Shown: piece by piece, positions 1-10,441 of the stretch
Layout: the number at the start of each line of letters is the position of its first letter
Position numbering within the stretch: the stretch's first letter is position 1
DNA from: Bryopsis sp. KO-2023
Lineage: Eukaryota; Chlorophyta; Ulvophyceae; Bryopsidales; Bryopsidaceae
Direction: 5' to 3'
NCBI GenBank assembly: GCA_030272585.1
Contig: BSYQ01000009.1
Location: 1 to 64,000, forward strand
Length of the DNA stretch: 64,000 bases
Made by a program: the position numbers and the translations under genes
Notes under the pieces: model-generated
What the model was told of the DNA's origin: nothing
Databases searched by the model: none
The model's input: only the letters and a program-made list of their open reading frames with translations

Positions 1-3000
1 CCTAAACCCTAAACCCTAAACCCTAAACCCTAAACCCTAAACCCTAAACCCTAAACCCTAAACCCTAAACCCTAAACCCTAAACCCTAAACCCTAAACCC
101 TAAACCCTAAACCCTAAACCCTAAACCCTAAACCCTAAACCCTAAACCCTAAACCCTAAACCCTAAACCCTAAACCCTAAACCCTAAACCCTAAACCCTA
201 AACCCTAAACCCTAAACCCTAAACCCTAAACCCTAAACCCTAAACCCTAAACCCTAAACCCTAAACCCTAAACCCTAAACCCTAAACCCTAAACCCTAAA
301 CCCTAAACCCTAAACCCTAAACCCTAAACCCTAAACCCTAAACCCTAAACCCTAAACCCTAAACCCTAAACCCTAAACCCTAAACCCTAAACCCTAAACC
401 CTAAACCCTAAACCCTAAACCCTAAACCCTAAACCCTAAACCCTAAACCCTAAACCCTAAACCCTAAACCCTAAACCCTAAACCCTAAACCCTAAACCCT
501 AAACCCTAAACCCTAAACCCTAAACCCTAAACCCTAAACCCTAAACCCTAAACCCTAAACCCTAAACCCTAAACCCTAAACCCTAAACCCTAAACCCTAA
601 ACCCTAAACCCTAAACCCTAAACCCTAAACCCTAAACCCTAAACCCTAAACCCTAAACCCTAAACCCTAAACCCTAAACCCTAAACCCTAAACCCTAAAC
701 CCTAAACCCTAAACCCTAAACCCTAAACCCTAAACCCTAAACCCTAAACCCTAAACCCTAAACCCTAAACCCTAAACCCTAAACCCTAAACCCTAAACCC
801 TAAACCCTAAACCCTAAACCCTAAACCCTAAACCCTAAACCCTAAACCCTAAACCCTAAACCCTAAACCCTAAACCCTAAACCCTAAACCCTAAACCCTA
901 AACCCTAAACCCTAAACCCTAAACCCTAAACCCTAAACCCTAAACCCTAAACCCTAAACCCTAAACCCTAAACCCTAAACCCTAAACCCTAAACCCTAAA
1001 CCCTAAACCCTAAACCCTAAACCCTAAACCCTAAACCCTAAACCCTAAACCCTAAACCCTAAACCCTAAACCCTAAACCCTAAACCCTAAACCCTAAACC
1101 CTAAACCCTAAACCCTAAACCCTAAACCCTAAACCCTAAACCCTAAACCCTAAACCCTAAACCCTAAACCCTAAACCCTAAACCCTAAACCCTAAACCCT
1201 AAACCCTAAACCCTAAACCCTAAACCCTAAACCCTAAACCCTAAACCCTAAACCCTAAACCCTAAACCCTAAACCCTAAACCCTAAACCCTAAACCCTAA
1301 ACCCTAAACCCTAAACCCTAAACCCTAAACCCTAAACCCTAAACCCTAAACCCTAAACCCTAAACCCTAAACCCTAAACCCTAAACCCTAAACCCTAAAC
1401 CCTAAACCCTAAACCCTAAACCCTAAACCCTAAACCCTAAACCCTAAACCCTAAACCCTAAACCCTAAACCCTAAACCCTAAACCCTAAACCCTAAACCC
1501 TAAACCCTAAACCCTAAACCCTAAACCCTAAACCCTAAACCCTAAACCCTAAACCCTAAACCCTAAACCCTAAACCCTAAACCCTAAACCCTAAACCCTA
1601 AACCCTAAACCCTAAACCCTAAACCCTAAACCCTAAACCCTAAACCCTAAACCCTAAACCCTAAACCCTAAACCCTAAACCCTAAACCCTAAACCCTAAA
1701 CCCTAAACCCTAAACCCTAAACCCTAAACCCTAAACCCTAAACCCTAAACCCTAAACCCTAAACCCTAAACCCTAAACCCTAAACCCTAAACCCTAAACC
1801 CTAAACCCTAAACCCTAAACCCTAAACCCTAAACCCTAAACCCTAAACCCTAAACCCTAAACCCTAAACCCTAAACCCTAAACCCTAAACCCTAAACCCT
1901 AAACCCTAAACCCTAAACCCTAAACCCTAAACCCTAAACCCTAAACCCTAAACCCTAAACCCTAAACCCTAAACCCTAAACCCTAAACCCTAAACCCTAA
2001 ACCCTAAACCCTAAACCCTAAACCCTAAACCCTAAACCCTAAACCCTAAACCCTAAACCCTAAACCCTAAACCCTAAACCCTAAACCCTAAACCCTAAAC
2101 CCTAAACCCTAAACCCTAAACCCTAAACCCTAAACCCTAAACCCTAAACCCTAAACCCTAAACCCTAAACCCTAAACCCTAAACCCTAAACCCTAAACCC
2201 TAAACCCTAAACCCTAAACCCTAAACCCTAAACCCTAAACCCTAAACCCTAAACCCTAAACCCTAAACCCTAAACCCTAAACCCTAAACCCTAAACCCTA
2301 AACCCTAAACCCTAAACCCTAAACCCTAAACCCTAAACCCTAAACCCTAAACCCTAAACCCTAAACCCTAAACCCTAAACCCTAAACCCTAAACCCTAAA
2401 CCCTAAACCCTAAACCCTAAACCCTAAACCCTAAACCCTAAACCCTAAACCCTAAACCCTAAACCCTAAACCCTAAACCCTAAACCCTAAACCCTAAACC
2501 CTAAACCCTAAACCCTAAACCCTAAACCCTAAACCCTAAACCCTAAACCCTAAACCCTAAACCCTAAACCCTAAACCCTAAACCCTAAACCCTAAACCCT
2601 AAACCCTAAACCCTAAACCCTAAACCCTAAACCCTAAACCCTAAACCCTAAACCCTAAACCCTAAACCCTAAACCCTAAACCCTAAACCCTAAACCCTAA
2701 ACCCTAAACCCTAAACCCTAAACCCTAAACCCTAAACCCTAAACCCTAAACCCTAAACCCTAAACCCTAAACCCTAAACCCTAAACCCTAAACCCTAAAC
2801 CCTAAACCCTAAACCCTAAACCCTAAACCCTAAACCCTAAACCCTAAACCCTAAACCCTAAACCCTAAACCCTAAACCCTAAACCCTAAACCCTAAACCC
2901 TAAACCCTAAACCCTAAACCCTAAACCCTAAACCCTAAACCCTAAACCCTAAACCCTAAACCCTAAACCCTAAACCCTAAACCCTAAACCCTAAACCCTA

Positions 3001-3702
3001 AACCCTAAACCCTAAACCCTAAACCCTAAACCCTAAACCCTAAACCCTAAACCCTAAACCCTAAACCCTAAACCCTAAACCCTAAACCCTAAACCCTAAA
3101 CCCTAAACCCTAAACCCTAAACCCTAAACCCTAAACCCTAAACCCTAAACCCTAAACCCTAAACCCTAAACCCTAAACCCTAAACCCTAAACCCTAAACC
3201 CTAAACCCTAAACCCTAAACCCTAAACCCTAAACCCTAACCCTAAACCCTAAACCCTAAACCCTAAACCCTAAACCCTAAACCCTAAACCCTAAACCCTA
3301 AACCCTAAACCCTAAACCCTAAACCCTAAACCCTAAACCCTAAACCCTAAACCCTAAACCCTAAACCCTAAACCCTAAAACCCTAAAACCCTAAACCCTA
3401 AACCCTAAACCCTAAACCCTAAACCCTAAACCCTAAACCCTAAACCCTAAACCCTAAACCCTAAACCCTAAACCCTAAACCCTAAACCCTAAACCCTAAA
3501 CCCTAAACCCTAAACCCTAAACCCTAAACCCTAAACCCTAAACCCTAAACCCTAAACCCTAAACCCTAAACCCTAAACCCTAAACCCTAAACCCTAAACC
3601 CTAAACCCTAAACCCTAAACCCTAACCCTAAACCCTAAACCCTAAACCCTAAACCCTAAACCCTAAACCCTAAACCCTAAACCCTAAACCCTAAACCCCT
3701 AA
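1..3702. repeat. Telomere, CCCTAAA repeat array
   Basis: About 528 nearly perfect copies of the 7-bp unit CCCTAAA, the C-rich strand of the plant-type telomere TTTAGGG. The C-rich strand reads 5' to 3' from the first base, as expected at the left end of a chromosome reading inward. Rare variant units lie only in the inner part: CCCTAA near 3234-3240 and 3621-3627, and two CCCTAAAA units near 3376-3391. The array decays at about 3696-3702 into unique sequence. The outer perfect region and inner variants fit a telomerase-maintained tip with older proximal repeats. Confidence 0.99.
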
Positions 3703-5783
3703 CTTTCTAAACCCCAAAGTCGTCAGTTTCATGACTAAAGGCGTCAAAACTTGATTTTCACCAAAAACACAATATGGGTATCAAAAGATAAGTCACGAAA
3801 AAAGATTGCATTTGGCTCTAATCAGATTTTCGAAATTCCTTCTCATTTTCGAGATATCGGGCGTTAAGCACTCATCGCTCGATAACTCAAAAACTAATCA
3901 TCAAAACATCACCAAAATTTGTCAGCATCAAGTTTACACATTCATGAAGCTTTCCTCAAAGTTTTGGTTCAAACTTAGGAACAGATTTTCCGTAAACCTT
4001 GAAAACCACTAATTTAGTCCAAAAACGCCCAAAAAAGGGCTTTTTGCAACGGCTGCGACTCTGCAAGTCTGCCAGTTAAGCTGAAGGTGAAACAAAGGAA
4101 GACCAAGGTGCAAAGCACTCCAAACAAGGTTAAAGCTAGGTTAAAAACCAAGTGTACCAATACCCTAGAGGCGCTGCCCCAAATACCCTGCTGCAGCACC
4201 TCTGACAAGACCTGATCCCCTGATCAGACAACTACTGAGCTGACACAGTGAACCCTTCACTGTATCAGGTCAGATCACAGAATGTTCTGAGCTGCCAGTT
4301 CAGCAGGGACACCTGCTGAGCTGCCAGCTCGCCAACCTACAGTCAGATCTCCTGATTCAGGGCCCAGCAGGCTCTGAATCAGGCGATTCACTACAGCTGC
4401 ACATGCGAAATTGCGCAGTGAATGTTGGCACTGCGTAAGTTGATGATGTGAAGCGCAGCAGCCACAGGAAAGCGCAGCACATACGAGATTGCACTGCAGA
4501 CGACAGATTTACGCTGCATGCGATGGATTGTAATGTCGATGGGACATATGCACGCAGATGCAGGGATCGCGCAGCTCTGTGCAAGGTCGACACAAGGTGC
4601 AGGTTCTGGTGACTTGTTCAGAACGTGGCAAGATGTATGCGAGAGTGAGAATTGCGCAGCGCAAATTAAGTTGCTGCGACCAGGAAGAGTTGCAGTGCAC
4701 GTGGTGATGTGCATGTCAGAAGCAATGCACGGCATGCATCGCTGGACTGATGCAGACATCGCACAGCTGAGCGTAGGTTGGCGCAGGTTGAGCGCAGGTT
4801 GAGCGCAGGTTGAGCGCAGATGTGAGATGCAAGAGTGTTACACGCTTGCAGTGTTACATTTGATAAGAAGTGATCTGATCATTTCGTGAGTTGATTGAAG
4901 TGACTTTAGAAGTAGTGAGCTGCAGATTGATTTCAGGATCTACGATTTTCTGATTGCAGCACACATTCTGGAAAAGATGTTTGATCACTTTAGAAAGGAT
5001 TTCAAGAGTAGCAGTCAAATTTTCAGGCTGAAGAAGGGAGATGTTTCTGAAAGGCTGTGATTGATCACAAGTCAGTGGGGAAAATTTTGAAAGGAGTCTT
5101 GGAGACCAGGCAGATTTTTCGGGGAAGTTTTGATATATTGTTTGAATAGTCTGGTGCTGATATTTAACAGCTTTATTGGTCAGAAGTTAGGACTCTCTGA
5201 TCAGAGGCCTTTCCTTACTGATATGGGATAAAGGTCCTTTATGCAAAAGAAGTATCTTCTTGATTGCTTGGATTTGTGAATTTTCTAGTGAAATATTATC
5301 CTTGGCTCAGTTGGATTGAGCAGTAGTGGTGGAGTTATCATTTCAGAGGGTGGAAGATTGTAGTGGAAAAATTCTTGATTTTAGTGGCAGGTCAGGACAT
5401 GTGTCTTTGATGTGATTGTGCATACATATTTTGGATGTTTGTACATCATGGTCACCTGCTACATTTGGGTTGATTGTGGGAACATTTTCAGGTGTTTCAG
5501 TGATTACACAATAGCTTGAGGGAATTTTTCAGAGTCGTTTCTGAACTTGAAATGAGGAGAACTGAAGATCAGAACTTGTTTAGAGTTGCTTGCAGAAAGC
5601 TAAGGCATCTTTCAGTTCTAATCTATTGGTCAGTTGAAGTGTCTTTGTATTTTAGTGGAAGAGTCTCGTGTCTTTATCTTGGTAAATGCACAGGATCTGT
5701 TCTTGGTTTCTATATAGAGCAAGGGGCAGATTACTCTGTTGCTTAGCAGGACAAAGGGCAGCAAATTTTCGATCTTGAATAGA
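3703..5783. other. Subtelomeric region, no gene recognised
   Basis: This stretch joins the telomere to the first transposon. Reading frames are short (122 codons or less), overlap on both strands and lack recognisable domains. From 4390 to 4820 it is rich in GCGCAG and TGCA words; from 4860 to 5783 it is AT-rich. The style resembles the interior of the non-coding LTR elements at 33-35 kb and the flank at 23.9-28.2 kb, so it may be an old, decayed relative of those. That link is inference. Removing the hAT element at 5792-23887 rejoins this region to 23896 onward. Confidence 0.5.
4769..4820. repeat. Short tandem repeat, 11-bp unit
   Basis: Three to four tandem copies of an 11-bp unit close to GCGCAGGTTGA, the first diverged. 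It lies in subtelomeric DNA with no gene around it. Confidence 0.8.
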
Positions 5784-5791
5784 CTAGTGGC
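5784..5791. repeat. hAT target site duplication, left copy
   Basis: CTAGTGGC immediately outside the left hAT end; the identical 8 bp follow the right end at 23888-23895. Confidence 0.9.
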
Positions 5792-6130
5792 CATACTATG
5801 GATCCGACACCGATATGTCGGCGTCCGACTTTCCCGATAACCGATAAACGTCGGTCCCAGACAGATCCGATATTTCCGACCCCCGACATAATCGTTCCGA
5901 CTTAGTCGATGGGCCGATCTGATCGGCCCGACTATACTTTGTCGGCCCGACTGTTCCGACAAATAACGGCCGACCGCCCAGTTCCTGCTTCAAAACCAGA
6001 TCGGATCGGGGTCGGGGTCGGCGTTTGCCGACTTGAACGGTTTCTGTCTGGTAAAATCGGATCGGCGCCGATCATGATCGGCGCCGATCCGATCAACGAT
6101 CACGATCAAATCTGGTTCAGCTGTTCACAC
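5792..6130. repeat. Left subterminal repeat region of the hAT element
   Basis: Dense short words CCGA, TCGG, CCGAC and GATCGG in both orientations, many combined into small palindromes such as GATCGGCGCCGATC. The right end of the element (about 23440-23887) has the same composition inverted. hAT transposases are known to bind repeated subterminal motifs, so this is probably the binding platform. No coding sequence is supported here. Confidence 0.75.
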
Positions 6131-6287
6131 CCGGGATCGTTCGTCGGTGTATGAGAACCTGAAACCGTCTTTTTTCCGTGCTTTTCCGTGAAGATGCGTG
6201 GAAACCGTAAAAAACAGCAATCGCGTTTTCTGCACCGTACAATACCCCCCCCGAACGCAGACGTAAGGGGGCCAGTACTATCTCGAC

Positions 6288-6407
6288 AGACCCAGCAGCG
6301 GCGGAGCTCAGATTCAGTTAACCCACGCCGAGCACCAGAAGGATCTACGCCATCGGCTGGAATTGGAACTGGAAGCCGTTCTGGAGCAGGGCAACTATCA
6401 GCCACCG
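6288..6407 (+). other. Possible first exon of the hAT transposase
   Basis: A short open stretch on the plus strand encodes a Glu/Leu-rich, helix-prone segment of about 40 residues. It is bounded by a possible acceptor (CCAG before 6288) and a good donor (GTGAGC at 6408). It lies just outside the inverted part of the transposase gene and in the orientation of the transposase 3' half, so it could be an original 5' exon left in place by the inversion. The length is too small to exclude chance. Confidence 0.3.
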
Positions 6408-6574
6408 GTGAGCGCAGCAACAAACCGTCACTGAGCAGGGGGTTGGGCCTGTCCCTAGAAAGTGTGAAAATAGTTTTCACAAAACAGGGTCTGAATCTGG
6501 CCAAGTTTTCATCCCTGATCTGTTTCCTGAGGGCCTCGGCTGCCACCCCGACCTAGTGAGAGATTGTCTTTGCA

Positions 6575-6582
6575 CTCAGAGG
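6575..6582. repeat. MITE-1 target site duplication, left copy
   Basis: CTCAGAGG, repeated exactly at 7546-7553. Confidence 0.9.
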
Positions 6583-6992
6583 CAGAGCTGGGCAGTAACC
6601 CGTTTGTAACGCACCGTACCGTAACGCACAGGGTCGGTACAGTAACGTGTCCGGTCGGTGCACGCACCGACCGGACGTTACAACACGTTACACACGTTAC
6701 AACAACGACCCAGTCGGTACAACAACGTCCAAGTCCGGTACAACAACGATCCGACGTTACTGTAACGCCAAAGCGTTGTTGTAACGCAGTACGTTATCAG
6801 TAACGTCTACACCGGCTGCTATAACGTCCGCACCGAGGCAAGACGTTACAACAACGATCGGTTGCGTTACGTGTAACGATAACACGTTACAACAACGGCC
6901 AGGTCGGTACAACAACGTAATGACGTTGCAGTAACGTCATGTGGATGACGTACAAAGTAACCCCCGCAGGGTCCCCAGAACCCAAGGGAACC

Positions 6993-7066
6993 GAGTGGGA
7001 TTCGAACACCGTACCGCACAATGCCGAATCATCTACACTGAGCGCTAAGCCAAGTGGACCACGATG
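6993..7066 (-). other. tRNA-like sequence, left arm of MITE-1
   Basis: Mirror copy of the tRNA-like segment in the right arm. On the minus strand it has an A-box-like TGGCTTAGCG and a B-box GTTCGAATCCC (complement at about 6998-7010). The acceptor stem is not recognisable, so it is a tRNA-derived head and not a functional tRNA gene. Confidence 0.6.
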
Positions 7067-7152
7067 ATTTTGTGGCTGTTGCGATGATATACCTTAATCT
7101 GTTTGTAATTCTGTGAAATTAGGGTATATCATTGCAACAACCACAAAATCAT

Positions 7153-7225
7153 CGTGGTCCACTTGGCTTAGCGCTCAGTGTAGATGATTCGGTATCGTGC
7201 GGTACGGTGTTCGAATCCCACTCGG
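7153..7225 (+). other. tRNA-like sequence, right arm of MITE-1
   Basis: An A-box-like TGGCTTAGCGCT (7164-7175) and a B-box GTGTTCGAATCC (7207-7218) are spaced as in tRNA genes, but no acceptor stem pairs. A conserved tail with GGGGACCCTGCGGGGGTTACTTT-like words follows to about 7270; nearly the same tail follows the tRNA-like unit of MITE-2 at 26630-26650. Pol III transcription is possible. Confidence 0.6.
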
Positions 7226-8094
7226 TTCCCTTGGGTTCTGGGGACCCTGCGGGGGTTACTTTGTACGTCATCCACATGACGTTACTGCAACGTCATTACG
7301 TTGTTGTACCGAACGTCGTACTGTCTGTGTCGGTACAACAACGTCAGTGACACGTTGCAACAACGACCCGATGTTGGGTGCTGGTCGTTGGCGATAACGT
7401 ATCGTACCGACCCAGTACCGATGTTGTACCGTACCGTAAAAAACATTCGCACCGTACCGTACCGTACCGACCCCTTACGGTACGGTACGGTACGTAACGT
7501 GTCGTACCGTACCGTAGGGGGTCGTTACGGTACTGCCCAGCTCTGCTCAGAGGCGGTGCTGATGCATTCAGAGAGGTGCACATGGCCCTGAACTGCACAT
7601 CCTCCACTGCTCTGAACGGTGCTCCGGTGCTGACCACGAACTTCATGACCTGATGCCGATATTTCTTGTACTCCCGGCTCTGGCTGCTCCATTTCGACAC
7701 GAAAGGCAATGTTCTTTGAGTCCCAAACGATGCCATCCGGTGCCCCCCATTCTGAATCTGATTAAGCTGTTCCCGAAACCCCATCTGAACTGCAAACCGC
7801 ATTTGTTCCCTCGTGCCCCGGCCATGCTTTCTGGCGTGGCCCACCAATGGGGTCCGCCCACCCTTTTTAAACACCAACCGAGCTGAACAGATCCTACAGG
7901 TCACGATCGGTTTCTCCAGCTCATCAACAAAAACCTCCATTTTTCCCTCAGCATCATGTACAAAAAGGGCATCCACCCACTTGCTGCTCCGGACCGGGTT
8001 GGGCACACCTGTCTGTGCTGAACTGTGGGATGGAACATCAACTGCAGGGCAGCCACAAGTTGGCCAAAACACTGTCACTGTTTCTAGCACCTTT

Positions 8095-9696
8095 CTGTTT
8101 CAACTGAAGCGGATCAGTTTGGGTACCTGGGATCTGAAGGGGAATTGTGACGCTGATGATATAAGGAAAAAAATGGATCAGATTCGGATTGAGTATAACC
8201 TTACCGGGTACAGGGCCAGTATAGTAACTGATCATGAGGCCAGGATGGGAGCTGCGTGTGAGCGGGCGGAACTGTATGACTGGCACGGCTGCTGCACCCA
8301 CAGAATCAACCTCGGGGTCAGAAAAGCTCTCAAAAACATATCTGCTCCGTTGGATGACCTGATCAGTACGGTACACCGGCTCTGTGTGCATATCATGGGC
8401 TCCGCAACACAATGGGAAACATTCAAGGCTATTCAGTTGGCGCGGTTGGACAGGGAGCAGGCTGAGCAGGATATTCTCGAGATCACACGTGCGACAGAAG
8501 CTGAGATGAGAAGTGAAGCCAGCCACAATGTGAGCAGTGAGGGTCAGAATGAGGGTGTCACTACAGCTCAGGGGCAGGGTCAGAACCCGGGTGGCAGTCA
8601 GAATCAGGGGCAGGCTGCAAGTATGGATCAGAATCCGGATCAGGAGGACGAGGATGCCCCCCCCATATACTCATCTGATGAAGACACATGTCCTGATGAT
8701 GGAGACGATGTGGAAGAAGAAGAAGACTGTCCAGGTCCGGTCAGGAAATCGCAGCGGGTTCTGAGACTGACCCTGCCTGTTGAAACAAGGTGGAACAGCA
8801 CGTGGTACATGATCCATCGGTTCCTGATCCTGAAGGAGGACGTGCAGGAATTGCTACAAACATTACCGGATCAGTATCAGGTGACGGAAGAACAATAGGA
8901 ACAGCTCAGGGTGCTGCATTCGATTCTGAGGCCATACAAGGAGGCAACCAAACGGATGGAGGCGGAAAAAACTGTGACGTGCTCGCTGGTTCTGATGGTC
9001 ATGGCCAGGATCAGTCAACACATCGATGATATGCGCATTGATGATCTGGAACTAGACTTGTTCAGAATCAGTATCAGATCCTGTATGGACGAACAGTTTG
9101 ACGATCCCAATTGGCTCCGTGCCGTGGGCTGTATGCAACAGCTGGATCCGTCACGATTGCGATTGGATGATCCTGTTATCACTCAGTATCTGTGGGGATC
9201 AGATGGGTTCCAGTATTTAAAATCAGAGTGGTCTCGGAGCGATTTGTGGATTGCTGATGTGTTCAAGGAGTGTGAGAAACTGGTTCAAGATATCAAAGGA
9301 AGACATGGGCAAGAGGGTGGACCAGGGGGTTGTGGAAGTGACGAGGGCTCCAACAAGAAAGGGGCGAGACCCTAGTATGATTGGCTCACATCTGTGGATC
9401 CTGCTGCTGACCAGTACGGTACTGTAACGGATGAGTGGCACCGGTACTGTGGGATGAGGGCAACCCCCTTGACAAGCGTTCCAGGTTCAGGTCTGGAATG
9501 GTGGAGAATAAATCAGGCTCTGTATCCGAATGTTGCAGTTCTGGCAGCAGAATATTTGTGCGTACCTGCCTCCAGTGCCTCGGTGGAACGGATGTTCAGT
9601 GTCAACGGCCATCAGCTCAATAAACGCCGACGACTGATTGAACACAGTAAGGTACGGGATCTGACCATGCTGCGGGATAATCTGGATTTGATTTAG
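8095..9696 (+). pseudogene. hAT transposase, 3' part
   Basis: A single plus-strand frame encodes the central and C-terminal regions of a hAT transposase. It begins with the LKG...DDI region and has the conserved DWHGCCTHRINL segment (about 8278-8310). A long acidic Gln/Glu/Asp-rich insertion follows (about 8460-8740), then the ETRWNSTW motif (about 8780-8803). It ends with the hATC dimerisation domain (LAAEYLCVPASSASVERMFS, about 9541-9600) and stops at 9694-9696. Two in-frame TAG codons (8896-8898 and 9373-9375) break it. The N-terminal half is on the other strand (8093-6480), so it could not make full-length transposase even without these stops. Confidence 0.9.
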
Positions 9697-9757
9697 TTTC
9701 ATTTGCTCTCTGCATCTGGTGCACCTTATGTTCCCGTTTTTTTTGTTTGGTGGTTTT

Positions 9758-9991
9758 GGTTTTCAAGAAGGGTCTGGTTCAGAGCTGCCTCTGATCAGAG
9801 GGATTCGTTTGTTTGTTTTGGTTTTCAAGAAGGGTCTGGTTCAGAGCTGCCTCTGATCAGAGGGATTCGTTTGTTTGTTTTGGTTTTCAAGAAGGGTCTG
9901 GTTCAGAGCTGCCTCTGATCAGAGGGATTTGTTTGTTTGTTTTGGTTTTCAAGAAGGGTCTGGTTCAGAGCTGCCTCTGATCAGAGGGATT
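9758..9991. repeat. Tandem repeat, 62-bp unit
   Basis: Nearly four identical copies, starting at 9758, 9820, 9882 and 9944. Each contains the palindromic core CCTCTGATCAGAGG. The array lies just downstream of the transposase stop, between the two convergent hAT genes. Confidence 0.95.
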
Positions 9992-10172
9992 GGTGTGGTT
10001 GTTTTCGGTTTTTGTTATGTTGTGTAACAGATGATAACATGAACCAGTGTTAAACTCTCAAGACACAAACTTGCTTTCAAACTCTGTTTAAAAGATCTCC
10101 AGCCCCGGTTTATAACCCACAAACCAAAACCTGATCAGATCCCAATCTGAATCAGTCTATATAAAAAAATAA

Positions 10173-10390
10173 CCTGATCAGCATCACTCTGAATCAGGAA
10201 AAAAAAATCATTGTTCACCCCCCCTCCCAAAGACAAAGGAACCAAAAAAACCTGATCAGCATCACTCTGAATCAGGAAAAAAAAATCATTGTTCACCCCC
10301 CCTCCCAAAGACAAAGGAACCAAAGGAACCTGATCAGCATTACTCTGAACCAGGAAAAAACAACCATTGTTCACCCCCCTTCCCAAACAA
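10173..10390. repeat. Tandem repeat, 78-bp unit
   Basis: About 2.7 copies starting at 10173, 10251 and 10329. Each unit begins CCTGATCAGCATCACTCTGA, then an A-tract and a C-rich stretch. It shares the TGATCA core with the 62-bp repeat. It lies just beyond the 3' end of the minus-strand hAT gene and may act in 3' end formation or as a spacer; this is not shown. Confidence 0.9.
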
Positions 10391-10441
10391 AAAAATCAAA
10401 CCATTCCCAGAAACCCTCACGACCGAGTGAACTGTGCTGAA

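Larger units (their letters stand above)
6906..7310. repeat. Long inverted repeat (hairpin) inside MITE-1
   Basis: Two arms of about 188 bp (6906-7093 and 7122-7310) are nearly perfect reverse complements, with only a few mismatches such as CAATGCC against CGATACC. About 28 bp of AT-rich loop separates them. Each arm carries a tRNA-like segment and the tail GGGACCCTGCGGGGGT-type sequence. A transcript would fold into a very long hairpin. Confidence 0.93.
6583..7545. mobile_element. hAT-type MITE with tRNA-like foldback (MITE-1)
   Basis: The terminal inverted repeats are 15 bp (CAGAGCTGGGCAGTA at the left, its complement at the right), flanked by the 8-bp duplication CTCAGAGG (6575-6582 and 7546-7553). 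Length is 963 bp and there is no transposase. Subterminal regions are crowded with GTAACG, GTACCG and CAACAACG words. The centre is a large inverted repeat containing two tRNA-like sequences head to head. It sits in the transposase exon of the larger hAT element. Its ends differ from those of its host (CATACTA), so another hAT family probably mobilised it. Confidence 0.92.
6480..8093 (-). pseudogene. hAT transposase, 5' part, inverted and interrupted
   Basis: Read on the minus strand from about 8060, this encodes the N-terminal part of a hAT transposase. It has a BED-type zinc finger with the order C-x2-C ... H-x4-H (CRIC ... HARKH, about 7870-7800), then the family motif around GAPFRAVED with a following FRAM (about 7625-7570). 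A CCCTGCAG acceptor-like site precedes it near 8048. A MITE interrupts it at 6583-7545; removing the MITE plus one 8-bp duplication (971 bp) restores the frame, which runs on to about 6480 with an in-frame TAG at 6555-6553. The rest of the transposase lies on the opposite strand from 8095, so this block has been flipped in place. The part expected to hold the first catalytic Asp is not visible. Confidence 0.8.

Noticed and set aside
6106..6546. Minus-strand open frame of about 146 codons at the left side of the hAT element
   Set aside because: Only its first part continues the inverted transposase frame; the rest overlaps the possible plus-strand exon and the CCGA repeats and shows no domain, so I did not call it as a separate gene.
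10173..10390. CRISPR-like array
   Set aside because: Units are contiguous tandem repeats without unique spacers; the context is a eukaryotic transposon.
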